Shown: positions 1-12,214 of the stretch, piece after piece
Layout of the letters: the number at the start of each line of letters is the position of its first letter
How positions within the stretch are numbered: the stretch's first letter is position 1
Source: Cladorhizidae sp. MBARI D1340-BT2
Lineage: Eukaryota > Porifera > Demospongiae > Poecilosclerida > Cladorhizidae
DNA: 64,000 nt
Assembly: GCA_028752905.1 (NCBI GenBank)
Contig: JAQNBH010000007.1
Span: forward strand, 17,043,233-17,107,232
Reading direction: 5' to 3'
The notes under the pieces: generated by a model
Seen by the model: the letters and a program-made list of their open reading frames with translations, nothing else
Told to the model about the DNA's origin: nothing
Database searches by the model: none
Position numbers and translations under genes: made by a program

Positions 1-59
1 TGCATTCACTAGCAACATAATAGAATGTGATGTGCCAGTTTTGTAAAATTATGAAGATT

Positions 60-230
60 GACAGGTCGCATAACATAATGACTTTCTCAATAATCGACTT
101 GAATTTTACTCTCTCAATGTTTCGACTAGATGCTCTAGCCTTCATCAGAAATAATGAGATGCTAAGACTTGCGTGGAATTTGCAAGTATCCAGCACATGA
201 ACTGCACATAAACTGGTGCACAAAATTAAA
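60..230 (+). repeat. Foldback family A, arm copy 1
   Basis: Copy of a dispersed repeat that I call family A. Its hallmark is a stretch around GACTAGATGCTCTAGCCTTC (128-147), followed by AATGAGATGCTAAGAC and then CCAGCACATGAACTGCAC. Inverted copies lie at 2800-2940 and direct copies at 720-1060, 26500-26706, 50612-50790 and 51470-51600. It leads into the TAA array at 375, just as the 26500 copy leads into the TAA array at 26707. No coding content seen. Confidence 0.8.
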
Positions 231-372
231 ATTAAAATAGTAATAATGACTAATAATAATAATAGAAATGAATAAAATTTTATAATACCAATAATATTTA
301 AAAAATGCAAATAAATATAGATTTTAAAACATTAATAAGAACAACAACAGTACTGTAGTAGTAATAGTAGTA

Positions 373-638
<266 letters not shown>

Positions 639-719
639 CATTTTTTATTTGTTATATTTTATTATTTTGTTTATTTTATTATTATATATATGTTATTATT
701 AAATATTATTGTTATTATT

Positions 720-1060
720 ATTCTCAATGAACTCTCAGTTGACATAATAAAATTACAATAATTGGAATTGTATTCTATCAATGTTTCGGCTAGATGCTCA
801 AGCCTTGTCGAGAGAATACAATTCGAAGTTGGCTATTCAGAAGGTTATTGTGATTATTATATTATTATTGCTAGCTTTATTATTATTAATTTCAAATTGT
901 ATTCTCTCGACGTTTCGACTAGCCATCATGAGATGCTAAGACTCGTGTGATTGTGCAATATACCAGTTCCTAGCTATCCAGCTAGGAACAGCGCATGTGT
1001 CCAGCACGTGAACCATCATATGGATCCAACACATGCTACCAGCACATGTTTCCAACACGT
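720..1060 (+). repeat. Foldback family A, arm copies 2 and 3
   Basis: Two partial family A arms in direct succession, each containing a variant of TTTCGACTAGATGCTC, followed by the GTGTCCAGCACGTGAAC segment (989-1005) and a duplicated CACATG-rich stretch. After 1060 the sequence becomes AT-rich with a short TAA run. No gene seen. Confidence 0.65.
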
Positions 1061-1129
1061 GAACTAATAAATAAATAAATTTTAAAAAAATTTATAATAA
1101 TTATAATAATAATAATAATAATAATAATG

Positions 1130-1320
1130 ATAATAAAATCAATCAAACAATCAATCAATTAATCAATCAATCAATTAAGCAATCAATCAATCATATAATC
1201 AATCAATCAATCACCAATAAATCAATCACCAATCAATCAATCACTGACAATCATCAAACAATCAATCACTCGATCAATCAATTAATCAATCAATCAACCA
1301 ATCAATCAAACATTAAATAA
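1130..1320. repeat. (AATC)n tetranucleotide array, imperfect
   Basis: Interrupted AATC repeats with many TAATC variants, passing into AAAC/AAAT-rich simple sequence up to about 1480. Confidence 0.85.
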
Positions 1321-1480
1321 ATAAATAAACAAACAAACAAATAAAATAAAAAAATAATAATAAAAAAATTAAAAAAATGAACAAACAAACAAACAAAAAA
1401 CAACCAAACAAATGAAGAAAGAAAGAAAGAAACCAACCAATGAACAAACCAAAAAACAAACAACAAATAAACCAACAAAC

Positions 1481-1650
<170 letters not shown>

Positions 1651-1705
1651 TAAGAAGTAAGAAAGTAAGTGAGAAAGTAAGTTAATTAATTAATTAATTA
1701 ATTAA

Positions 1706-2600
1706 CCCTCTCACCGCTGTAAGCGCCATATGGCGTAATGGACTTTAAAAATCGCTAATAAATCGATCGCTTGGCCTATAGTCATAATTTGCATACCACC
1801 GGAAAGAGAAACTATTACTCTATATGACGTCCAAAAATCACATCCGGAAACACCCGATTAGTTAGCGAAAAATACGTGCAACTACCGATGGTTCGCGGTT
1901 TTGACGACCTAAAAATGAGTGGATTTATAACGCTTAAAGAAGTACTTTCCCTGGTTTCTAGCGAGGATTTTGCTCTCACTGAGGATGACTCAGAGGAAGA
2001 AGAAGGTGAAGAAATATGTGGCTACCTTGGAAATGCAAGTTCTGATCGTGCAGCAGTGCATTCTTTAGCCGCTGTAGTTGACCCTATTTTAGACCCTCAG
2101 GATTCTTCCTTTTGCTATGACCAGCTCTCTAGTTATAATGAAATTGATCAGGAAGCCTTCTCAGGTTAGCTAAAGTATCTACATATTTGTATTTGCATGT
2201 TCTTTCTCAAATAGTTGAATTTCAATAACATAATAAACCATTGTATTACTGGGCTATAGAATCATATGATCAAATTTTGTCAAAAACTCACCGCTATATA
2301 CTGCTATATGCCTAAATTATTATGACTAATGTTTATTAAATGCCAACTAAATGAGTAAATATATTATATATATTTTTGTTGATTAAATGTTAGATATTGA
2401 TAGAGAAATTTAGCATAATGATATTCATATTTTTTGGTTGATAATGCGGTTAACTAATGAGATCACATTGTTTATAAACAATGGTGCTATCACATGACAA
2501 AATTACAACTGATATGAATGGATTGCTGATTTTATAATGATTTTTTTTGGTAGCTTGTATACTTTAGGAAAAATGTCCAGGAAAGTCAGCGGTGAAAGGG
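1706..2600 (+). mobile_element. Short piggyBac element (895 bp, TTAA-flanked)
   Basis: The left end reads TTAA then CCCTCTCACCGCTG. The right end, read on the minus strand, is TTAA then CCCTTTCACCGCTG. A 14-bp inverted terminus beginning CCC and flanked by duplicated TTAA is diagnostic of piggyBac transposons. The element keeps the beginning of a coding region but is too short for a full transposase, so it is a non-autonomous internal-deletion derivative. It is inserted into the TTAA-rich end of the GTAA array inside a family A repeat. Confidence 0.88.
1888..2169 (+). pseudogene. N-terminal fragment of a piggyBac transposase
   Basis: Open frame of about 93 codons beginning MVRGFDDLKMSGF, with a strongly acidic segment (EDDSEEEEGEE) near residue 40. 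Acidic N-terminal regions are typical of piggyBac transposases, and the position just inside the left terminus fits. The frame ends at a stop just after a CAG/GTTAGC junction that could be a splice donor. No catalytic DDD region or C-terminal cysteine-rich domain follows before the right terminus. The first ATG is chosen as start. Identification rests on context and composition, not on a conserved domain. Confidence 0.55.
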
Positions 2601-2606
2601 TTAAGA

Positions 2607-2960
2607 ATGGTTGTGGCTTCAAGTTCAGGCTCTTGAGAGCGGCTCTCATTATTCCTGATGAAGGCTAGTTGATCTGTTGAGAGTATACAATTTGAAGTTG
2701 ACAGTTGAGAAGGTTATTGTAATGCCACTGAGAGGTTATTGAGAGTTTTTCGTATCACATGGTGAATAGCTATCTACCAGTATAGAACAAGTTCACACGA
2801 GTCTTAGCATCTTATTATTCCTGATGAAGGCTAGAGCATCTCATTATTCCTGATGAAGGCTAGAGCATCTAGTCGAAATGCTGAGAGAGTAAAATTCAAG
2901 TTAATTATTAGAAGGTCATTGTAGTTCCATTATTTTAAATGAGAGTTTGTTGAGAGCTCA
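2607..2960 (-). repeat. Foldback family A, inverted arms
   Basis: Reverse-oriented family A sequence: ATTCCTGATGAAGGCTAG occurs three times (about 2650, 2817 and 2844), the last two as a 33-bp tandem duplication. The segment GGCTTCAAGTTCAGGCTCTT (2617-2636) recurs at 32196 and 51280. Together with the arms at 60-230 this closes a foldback-like unit of about 2.9 kb. Confidence 0.75.
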
Positions 2961-3149
2961 CTTGGCAATGCATTACACCACTTCTATATAATGCAGGTTT
3001 ATTCATGAGTCAGTTACAAAGCATTATGCTGATATACTACTTCAAGGATTGTCTTTATATCAGACTTTTGTTTTTAGTGCCACCCGAAAAGAATCCTTCC
3101 AGTATTTCATGTCAGCTGTACAAATGTCGTAGCAATTAAGTTTGATGTG

Positions 3150-3620
3150 TTTTATGTAAAGTTTTACACTGGTGTGAATGAAATCACCCATTAAAATTAT
3201 TTCAATCGCTACTTTCTTTGAATGGCTATAAAACTGTGATTAATAGAGTCAATTCTCTGCTGTGCTCTCTTTTGGAACATGCTAAAGTTACATGCTGCCA
3301 AAGTAAGGTTCCCTCAAAATCTGTGCCTGAACTGGCTGTACTTGTAGTTCATGTTTGGAAAGTGCTAAAGGAAGCCTTACTCTAAAAAATGAGCATTTTC
3401 ATTAGGCGCTAAAATGTGGGTGCTGAATATCAATTTTTTTCCCAGTTACCTGATTGAGGAAATTTCACTTTACATTCCAACCAACCTCAAGTTCCAAAAT
3501 AAAACACGAATGGCACAAAAATAGTATTATAAAGCATATTGCATTTGTTATATAAATATGAGATTGCGAGGATATGGTACTTTATAATAAAACCACAGCA
3601 TTTTCAGAGTAGTCAAACCC
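3150..3620 (-). repeat. Foldback family B, partial copy
   Basis: Similar on the minus strand to 63060-63300 and to the right arm of 8199-8773. Shared parts include the sequence around TTCATTAGG next to AATGAG (3392-3405), the AGCACTTTCC box and the AGAGAGCACA box. The part after 3450 is similar in the same relative orientation to 63370-63530. Confidence 0.6.
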
Positions 3621-5030
3621 TTATGGCCTTTTAATTAATAAGGAAGATGGCGTGGTGTAAAGGCATATATATATATATATATACATGGCCTTAGCATGTG
3701 CGAAATAATTCCACTTGCAGATAATCACCATAATTATTGGTATAAAGAAAGGTCAGGAAGAAGTCAGATAAAAAACTGGCATCCAAAAATAACTGAAAGA
3801 ATTATGTCCGAGTCAAACACAGAGAGGCCAGTAACATGGACCAAGAAACATCGACAGATATCGCTTTCTAGAGGAGATACTGGCAATCTATGATATTATA
3901 CAAGGGCAAGTGAGTGCCATCCCAGCCTTGAAGGTCCATCTATTGCAGGAACCTCATAGCAGCAGATATGGCAGAAGAGCGAGATATGGACACAAAGGAA
4001 GAGAATTAAATCTGGGATAGCATCAGCTATTAAGTGAGGTACAGCATAATCCAACATTGACTGTCATCCTCAGCATATATTATATTGATAAGCCATGTCC
4101 TGAATGGAAAATGATAGAAGAGGGTTGAAGAGCTAGCATGATCTACAGGGACATCTAACAACTGAGCTGGGATATTGAAGAAGAGTCAGAGAAAAGAGGG
4201 CCTATACTCTGAGCTAAACTGGTTGAGTAAAATTCCTGTGAAACAGCCAACACCAATGGAAGACCCATGCCGAAAGTTGGGATAGACTAAGAGAGGAGGG
4301 CTATTCTGGGAGTGGTAATGGATACCATGCAGAAAGTTAGCGGAGCTGACTTGAAAGAGGATGACTGGCAGAGAGATGGCAACAAAAAGAATTGCCGACA
4401 AGAGGGAATGGAATTCTCTCGGTGAATACAAAAAAAAATTTCCCAAGAAACAACATATGAGGAGCTAGGAGGTAACACTCCAGAAGATGTAGAGATCAGC
4501 ATCAGGCTGAGTGCAGCAACAAGAATGTCTTGCATTGCGAGCCAAAAAATAAATATAAATGAACTTACATGCTTACATGACAATAAATAATAAATAAAAC
4601 CAAAAAATAATCAAAAAATAATTAAAAAATAATAACAATTAAAAAAATCAATCAATTTAAATAAATAAATATAAATAATATATATATAAATAATATATAT
4701 AAATATATAACTAAATATATATATAAATATATAATATATAATATTTAAACAAATAAATATATACATAAGTAAATAAATACACAAACAAACAAATACATAT
4801 ATAAATTTAAAACAAACAAATAACAAACAAACACAAAATTAATTAAATAAATAAACAACACATTAAATAAACAAAAATTAAAAAATTAACAAACAATTTT
4901 TTTTAAATGAATGAATTTAAAAATTAAATATAATTATAATGAGTGAATAAATAAACACAAACAAACAAACAAAAACAAGCAATAACAACCACAAAAAAAT
5001 TATTTAAAAATATATAATTAATGTGCCTGT
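3621..5030. other. No recognisable gene; AT simple sequence after 4600
   Basis: 3665-3683 is a short (AT)n run. 3690-4560 has ordinary base composition and short open frames on both strands (for example 3696-3893 plus and 4287-4583 minus), but no motif I can name. It may be decayed transposon sequence. 4600-5020 is low-complexity AAAT/AAAC/ATATAA DNA. Confidence 0.6.
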
Positions 5031-8000
5031 AGGTGGTGGTGCTGCTCTAGTTGCTGGTGAAGTTTTCCAGTACTGGTACCATGCTCCTGATGACTTGTGA
5101 AGGTATAAATAAGGTCAGCTCCAGAGATAGTCAATCTACCAAATAGCTCACTACTGCCACTCATTTCAAGCCATTATAGGTCCATACATATGACTCAGTG
5201 TGGGGTTTTGAAGGTTCTTGGTCAAAAAGAGCCATTGTCTTGGGCTTCTGCTCCTCTCAAATGATTGATTGTCAGTCATATCAGTTTTTTAGCGGCCTCA
5301 AGCATCTTTCCAGTGTTCTCATTGATTCCAAACCCTTCGGTTAAATTTCTCAGAAGATTGCCATGAGCTTCCAGAAACTTAGCATCCAATGCTGCAGTTC
5401 TTGCTTAAATTTTCTCCTAAAATGATCTTGAGCAATGGGATCATCTTTTGAATTTTCCTACTTGCTGTTTCAGGTTCTCAGAGAAAGGTAAGCAAGTCAG
5501 AAGTCTTCTCCTAGATTCTCCTATTGGATGGAGTGAATTAAGGCACTAATTCTTGTGAAGATTGATTATTGAAAGGAAGCAGACTCCAGTACATTCATGC
5601 TAATAATGCTTTTTGCTTGTTTTGGCATGCATTTATAACTTTGAAACTACTAGCTATATTATCATTTATGATCTTTTCCTAGTTTTTCTTCACCAAAGCC
5701 TGGCGTTTTTTAAACTCAATTCAGTGTTCTATCCTGAGTGAGATCAACAACCGTATGCTTAACACAAACAATCAAACATTGTTTCAGGCATCACTTCTGG
5801 GGATAACAAGTTCTGTATCATTTGCTCTGACTTTTTGGTATCAGCTTCTGGCACTTTTTACCACACCCACAAGATTGAAAAATGGAGTCAAGATCATAGT
5901 TTTGAGCTACCATCTGATTCCATGTATTCACAACAGATATGTGGATCGCTTGTAAATCAGTTTGGCACTCATAGCCTCAGCTGTCTGAAGAGTCAAGGTC
6001 ATTTTCGAGACACAGCTATAGCTGTTATGATATTGTCTATATATATTTTATCTCAATTAACTTTTATCTCAATTAATATTCCCTCTCAACACAAGTATCT
6101 GCTTCTACCATTTTATGGGTTAGCACACCATGATTCATTGATTAGTATAAAGGTTATTATCTCATTGCTTAACAGGTTAGTATCCAATAATTCATGGGTT
6201 TAATTAGGTTAATTCCATGAATGGCATTCTTTCATTTGCTACCATTTACTCCAAGAAAGGTATATCTAAAAAAATCTAACTTTTATGCAATTGGCAACTT
6301 TTTAAAACTACATTATAGCTGCCATGGATATTTTCAGTTGTATTCCATTGGTATCATTTTGGCAGTGACACGCTCTGCGACATGTAATAACTAACAATGG
6401 CTATTGTATTTAGCGAAAATGGGTTTGGTAAGAAAGGAAGAGAAGTTGGTATGAAATTTGCGGCATATGAGGCAGGGTGGAGTTTGAACAATGGTTAGAG
6501 GCTATCCGTATTCCCTTATCACTTTAGGCCAAATAAAGGAGGGCCACCTCTTTACACCAAATATTTCCCTCCGGTCAAATCCAAGGGAGAGAAAGTACAG
6601 GATTTGCTGCCAAAAAGCAAAGTTATTCAGACAGGTGGCCATTAGACATAAAAGGATTAGATATCTAGGCTGCGAGAAATGCCCTTGCAAATTAGCGTTG
6701 TCTAGCAGAAGTCTGTCATGCTCCACCCACTCCCCTTATTGAAGCAAAAAGCAAAATAAGATAAAGCTCCTCATTACAGCAACATAAACCGTCTACTTCT
6801 CTGTCCATTTCTTGCCAGTGCACTTGATTTGGAATACTAGGATTGAAGATCCGAACTGAATTATCTAAGTTTTGCCATTAATAAACCACCTCTACAACTC
6901 AAGGCTGATTCACAATATGTTGCGAGGCCTTCATCACGTCACTTGGCTTCTCTTCAAGCAATACACAATATCTGTAGCATTGAGTCACATCGCTATGTTT
7001 TCCCTGGCCATAAAGACACTGAGGACTGGTGGCATACATACTATATACCAGGGAAGTTCCTTGCTACCTAAATCTATTATCCTCCTTGCTGAAACAATGT
7101 GTTGCTGAAACCCAAATAAAGCACAGTAATGCAAGTTGACTGATGCTTCACAAACTAAATATCAAGTCCATTCAAGCTAAGTGATGCAATGCAATCCATG
7201 TTTACAATATCACAAAAATGACATGTGCATTTGTATTCAGAAACAGCATTAAGCCTAGATTGTAATTAGTGTTCATAAGCCAAGATTGTAATTAGAGTCA
7301 TTAGCATGTGTGTCAACTATCCACAGGTACAAGTTGCAGGTCAGCAAATGTAAAAGCTGGCCAGTAGTTTGTTTGAGAGTAACAAACACCACCTCCTGGC
7401 ATGTGAGTTTCTGTGGTGGGAACTTTGCTAATCCACATACAAGATCTTTTCTATCTAAGACTTCATGTCTAGTAGTAGTAGGTAACACCACATCCTGGCA
7501 TATGGGTTCATGAGGTGGTTCTTCGGAGAATCTACTGAGACACTCACATGATCATCCCACTTCTCTCTTTCATTGACTTTTATGGTTTTGAGCTATCCCA
7601 TCTGAAGTAAGTTTAAACCACTGCAACTAACCTAGCTATTGCTCCTTCCTTCCATTGATGAGACACATCTTCTTGGGCTATGATCTCTTTGTTCAGCTCT
7701 TAACCACCAGGTCTTGCCATGTTAGTTGCTCTAAACTGTCTTCTCTGCAGTGAGGTTGCATCCTACATTGCACAGATCAGTTATCTTCTTTGCCTTCTCT
7801 CTGCAAACCTCAACTCAGCAACCCTCCAACTGGAATAAACCACTGACTCAGCTTACAGCTCAGTTTCACTCTAGATCTATAAACTAAAGCAGCTCCTTCC
7901 TTCTCAGATGATCTAAACTTCTGGCTTTTTTATCCATTTGAAAGAGAACTTCTTCTGGATTGAATGAGCACATGTAAAAATGCATGTTTGTGACCTCATG

Positions 8001-8198
8001 AGAAAATGGTTCATCCATCATCAAGGATCAAAGCCAATTATTTAACCTAAGAACATATCATCAAGGATCAAAGCCTGTAAAATGCAATTATTTAACCTAA
8101 GAATATCTAAGTTGGCTGTTTGTTCCACACAGCAAGCCCACAGAAGAAAACTAGCTGCTAAATTTCGGACTAAACCATGGTGAAAAATAATTCTGTGT
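5030..8198. other. Intergenic or intronic sequence, no gene recognised
   Basis: Only short frames occur. 5110-5440 read on the minus strand contains coding-like stretches broken by stops, which may be an old exon or transposon remnant. 7375-7515 holds a diverged internal duplication around CACCACCTCCTGGCATGTGA and CACCACATCCTGGCATATGG. 8045-8105 contains a duplicated 30-bp unit (AACCTAAGAA...TCAAGGATCAAAGCC). No conserved domain was seen. Confidence 0.55.
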
Positions 8199-8773
8199 GT
8201 GTGGTTATGACTGTGGAGCTCTATAGATTCAGCCCATTTCACTGTATGAATTTGATGAATATTTCTGTGTGCTCCCCTTTGATACTAAAATTATTGCATA
8301 GGTATAACCTGGCCAAGTTACATGAAGGTAAAGTTTGGCTAAATCTGAGTGCCTGATTCTCTGTGGGTGTGGCTCCTTATTGGGCAGTAATTACTAGCCC
8401 GCTAAGAGGAAGCCTTTCTCTACACAATGAGTTTTCGAGATAAGCAATAAGCCATGCCACTGAGGAGTGTTGTTACCCACTTTATAGTAAAGGCTACAAC
8501 ACAGGCTAAGTGGTTAAGTGCTGCTACTCTGGAGCTAATGATAACACTCATTGTCAGAGAATGGCTTCCTGTAACCACTCTCGTATTTCTACCTGCCTAG
8601 CACTTTCTAATCAGGAGCCACACTTGCAGCCAATTCACTCAATTTTGAGGAACCCCATTTAGCTGCATGTACCTTTGTCATGGTATAAAAAGAGAGCACA
8701 CAGAGAGATCTATTATGTGAGTTATAGATCAAGTCCATACAGTCAACCGTGCAGCTCCAATTTTGTAACCACA
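8199..8773. repeat. Foldback family B, complete hairpin MITE
   Basis: The left arm (8199 onward, TGGTTA...GGAGCTCTA) is imperfectly complementary to the right arm ending about 8773 (GCTCCAATTTTGTAACCAC). Matching internal boxes are GTGCTCCCCTTTGATACTAA against its complement near 8690, GGCTCCTTATTGG against CCAATCAGGAGCC-like sequence near 8615, and AAGCCTTTCTCTACACAATGAG against CATTGTCAGAGAATGGCTT. The result is a roughly 575-bp non-coding stem with a loop near 8460-8530. It has no open frame and no assignable transposase family. Confidence 0.7.
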
Positions 8774-9004
8774 TTTTTTCACCTTTTCTATGATTGTGTT
8801 ATTAATAAGGGCATGGTTGATTCTAAAAACTGCTGCTACTCCTATCACTAGTTGTACCATAATAATACCCAAAATTAACCCCCTATATAGCATTACTCAT
8901 TCAAGACCACTAAAGTCCTTATTTGCACTATACCAGAATGGATGTGCATCCATTACTGAACAACAAGGGTGGGGGGACAGTTGCATTTTTTATTAAAACT
9001 TATG

Positions 9005-9470
9005 GTTACCAAGTTAGAGCTCCGTAGATTCTGCACACTTCGTGGTATGAACTTGTTATATAGCTTAAAAGATAGGTCTCTCTCTGTGTTCTCTTCTAAT
9101 ACTAAAATATTTTTCATTAGTATAACTATAGGCAAGTTACTAGACCTAAAGTGGAGGTACTTCAAAACCTGAATGCCAGAAACCTCCGCAAAAATATCTC
9201 CAGATTGCAAGATTTGAAATTAGGACCAGTGGCTAGAGGAAGCTCTCCTCTATTCAATGAGTGCTTTCATTAGGCACGAAAATGTAAGTACGCAGTCAGC
9301 GCATGGGTGGAAAATTCAAAATGCATTTTCAACCCGAGCGCTTGACCATGTACTTACATATTAACACCTAATGAAAACACTCATTGAATAGAGGGGGCTT
9401 CCTCTAGCTACTAGTACTAATTTCAAATCTTTAGCACTTTGCAATCTGGAGATATTTATGCGGAGGTTAT
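9005..9470. repeat. Foldback family B, long near-perfect hairpin
   Basis: 9181-9300 and 9350-9468 are inverted copies of each other. AACCTCCGC at 9181 pairs with GCGGAGGTT at 9460-9468, with shared boxes ATATCTCCAGATTGCAA, GATTTGAAATTAG, GGCTAGAGGAAGC, CTCTATTCAATGAGTG and TTTCATTAGG. The loop is about 50 bp. 9005-9180 resembles the left arm of the 8199-8773 copy without its complementary partner, so the element has lost one distal arm. Confidence 0.85.
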
Positions 9471-10124
9471 TGTATCAGACATCTTCAGGTACAAGCTATA
9501 AACAAGAAACTAACTAGAACCTAAGCAAGAATAGCTCTCATCTACAAGGAACTGGACTGGACTGTAACACCTGCTTGAGGACTAGGTAAGATACATGTGA
9601 TGTGATTGTGCACTATGAGGGTGCCTGGTAGTTGGGTGTGCCAGCATTGGGGCTTCTAGAAGAGTGGATTTTGAAAGATGAGCAATACATTACTTGGAAT
9701 TGTTTCACACACCCAATCAACAAAATAATAGTTATCATGTGGACAAAGTTATGATAAAGTTTGCTACTTATGCAACTTTAATGAGAAACTTGCGTGAAAA
9801 AAAGCTACACCATTTGTAAGTTCTAGTTTTTTAGTAAAGCTTACAATATCTAAAAGGTTATTGCAGGATTTTTAATTTAACATGTACTAGTAGCTATAGT
9901 AGTTGTATATGATAAACAGAGCCACAGTCATCTCTGGTATATAATAGTCATATTACACAACATAACTACACAATATATAGCTAAAAAATTGAGTAAGTTG
10001 TTAGGGCCCCCAAAAAGCAAGAAGACGACAGGACTATACCCTATCCCTCTTCAACTCGCTAACACAGGCTGAAATTGATTAAAATTTGTAAGCACTAATT
10101 ATATACGTCCTCAACTAAAAAGGT
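9471..10124. other. No gene recognised
   Basis: Non-repetitive AT-rich sequence with no open frame of note and no motif I can name. Confidence 0.5.
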
Positions 10125-10475
10125 GTAGGCAGGCAGGCAGAGGTAGCAGGGGAGAAGTCAGGCAGGTAAGCAGGGAAGGGAGCAGCCAGACATGTACGGA
10201 AGCAGGCAGGGAGGGGAGCAGGCAGGCAGGCACTGAGGGAAGCAGGCAGGCAGACAGGGAGGGTGGGGAGCAGGCAAGCAGGGAGGGGAGCAGGTAGTCA
10301 GACAGGGAGAGGAGTAGGCTGGCATGAATGGGAGCAGGGAGACAACATAAAGAGGGAGCAGGCAGGCAGGGAGGGGAGCAGGGAAGCAGGGAGGGAAGCA
10401 GGCAGGAAGTATAGGAGAAGGCAGGCAGGGAGGAATGGGAGCAGGCAAGCAGGGAGGGGGCATGCAAGTATGCGG
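10125..10475. repeat. G-rich AGGC/GGGAGC minisatellite
   Basis: About 350 bp of imperfect 15-20 bp units built from GCAGGCAGGGAGGGGAGCAG. The plus strand is almost free of pyrimidine runs and rich in GGG triplets, so G-quadruplex formation is plausible. Open frames here (Cys/Leu/Pro-rich on minus, Gly/Arg-rich on plus) are artefacts. It lies 120 bp downstream of the donor of the SRCR exon at 10597-10799, so it is probably intronic. Confidence 0.9.
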
Positions 10476-10596
10476 CAGGCAAGCTGAGAAACAAAACAAT
10501 GCCTAAAATATACATGTCCTTATTTACTAACTTGTACTTGTCAAAATCTCTCTGGATTTCATTTATAATTGATCTGTGCTTTTGGTTCTTACATAC

Positions 10597-10799
10597 CGTT
10601 CGTGCACATAAGTCGAATGTCTTCATCGTGAGACGTGCAAGTGTGTCTCCCTGCTCCCCAACCATCGAAAAAGCATTGATCTAAATATTGCTCAGTTCCT
10701 CTGCACCACACTTCACCCATCCATATGGGCACTTCATTGGCAGCTCTGTCTGTTCCTGTGTCCAATATAGGGCAGACCACACCAGTGTAACCCAACATT
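10597..10799 (-). CDS. SRCR domain, second-half exon
   Basis: Internal exon on the minus strand encoding the C-terminal half of a scavenger receptor cysteine-rich domain. The acceptor is a TTTTCCTAG run ending at 10800 and the donor is G/GTATGT at 10597/10596. The translation begins RMLGYTGVVCP and continues with WMGEVWCRGTEQYLDQC and HDEDIRLMC, the usual pattern of conserved cysteines in the second half of SRCR domains. It completes the exon at 11154-11313 with matching phase (TGC CG then A ATG). SRCR domains are extracellular, disulphide-bonded ligand-binding modules of receptors. The rest of the gene downstream was not found. Domain identity is confident, gene identity unknown. Confidence 0.88.
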
Positions 10800-11153
10800 C
10801 TAGGAAAAGAATGAAACAAAAAATAGTATAAAAATTGAGATTTCTGGTTCATAATAATGGTCAATCAGAGTCCATTTGCACTGTTATATACCTATATAGC
10901 ACATTTATTAAAGGCCTTTCCTTTTGCTCCTACTCCTTGCTATACATTATATCTCATATAATTTTTCTTCACTTTGTAATCTTTCTATCTTTGAATGACT
11001 TCATGATGGGTATAGCAAGAGTATTTGCCTTGCCAATATATCCTGTGTGGTTATCAATGGTGACAAGTGAGCTTGCAAAATAACCTAGTGTAGCTCTTAT
11101 TATAGTAGCTGTACATACTTAACGATAATTGTTATTGAAATGTAATACTTTAC

Positions 11154-11313
11154 CGGCAAGCCACTCTGCCTTCAAGTGTACCCCATGAAACGCCACAGAT
11201 GGTTCCCCAGGTGCCGTTGTAGAGAACCTCCACTCTGCCCTGATTATCAAACATAGTTTTTGAGCTGATCAGTCGAATATCTTGGATATTGGTTGACATA
11301 TTAGTGGGTTGAC
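11154..11313 (-). CDS. SRCR domain, first-half exon
   Basis: Internal exon on the minus strand. The acceptor is TTTCCAG ending at 11314 and the donor is CG/GTAAAG at 11154/11153. The translation runs from [17 protein letters not shown] through [16 protein letters not shown] to EGRVACR. The motif [13 protein letters not shown] is the signature of the first half of an SRCR domain. With 10597-10799 it makes one complete domain of about 105 residues. It begins in phase 1, the same phase in which the half-SRCR exon at 19741-19944 ends, so both may belong to one gene, but 8.4 kb and a decayed Ty3 element separate them. Confidence 0.9.
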
Positions 11314-12214
11314 CTGGAAAGAGTAAAATTCAAGTTGATTATTGGGAGAATGTTATATTGTATTGAGAGTTGAAATAGTAGCTGCATTGCTCATAATTAT
11401 GATTTGCTTATATTTAGCGACTGATTTCAATATACACACATCACAACAACAACTAAAAAGAATCCCCCAAGCGCTAGCAGCTAATGGAAATGGCTGGTTG
11501 GGAATATGCATTGAAACAGAACTAATAATAAACAGCAGATACCACGGAACAGGACTTGCCAAAATTGACGTAGAAAGTGAGAGCCAAAACCAGAAGCTGT
11601 AGAGCTGCCTTCATGATGCAATATTAATACAAATGACTGTGCTGGCTATCGAAATCGTCCTGCAGGTCAGATTCTCGTACGCGTCCAAGGGTACAGTTCT
11701 GACTGAGAGTGGGAAGGAAATCCTTCCCATTAGCGCACCCCTAGGAAGTGATCCGGTGCCTCCCGTTTCCCATACGAAGTGGCTAGGGACCGGAAGTGGC
11801 CTGGTAGACAACCTGTGGCGACCAGTGTTGCAGTGTCTGGTGACCTCGCGCCCTGGGGATCACCTATCCTAGTTCTCAATGATCCCCAGTCAGAGGATAC
11901 AGTAACCCAGGCGGGTGGAATGCCCCCCTCTCCTCATGTTCATCTGAGGAAGCATTCATCTTAATACTTTGACGTTTCCATTTCATTAACAATTATCAAG
12001 CATGTAAAGTGCCAGTTTGCTTCCCTAAAGAAAGTTAAATTGTTTAGCAGCTGCTTCTGGTGTAGAGTACATCCCACAAAATCTACCAACGAAGAAAATT
12101 TATAATAAAATTACCTACTAAAAGTCTGTACAAATACACACAAATAAATCTTTGAACACATATGTGAAGGTATCTGCCCACTTGGAGCAGGGCGAAACAT
12201 GCACTTTTGCTTTC
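11314..12214. other. Non-coding; contains a GC-rich block at 11630-11945
   Basis: 11320-11345 repeats the family A motif AAAATTCAAGTTGATTATTG. 11630-11945 is clearly more GC-rich than its surroundings, with overlapping short open frames but no recognisable domain. Its sharp boundaries suggest an inserted fragment of another transposon. 11950-12214 has nothing I can name. Confidence 0.5.

Noticed and set aside
10111..10665. 184-codon Leu/Pro/Cys-rich minus frame
   Set aside because: Frame runs through the G-rich minisatellite and overlaps the real SRCR exon in another frame.
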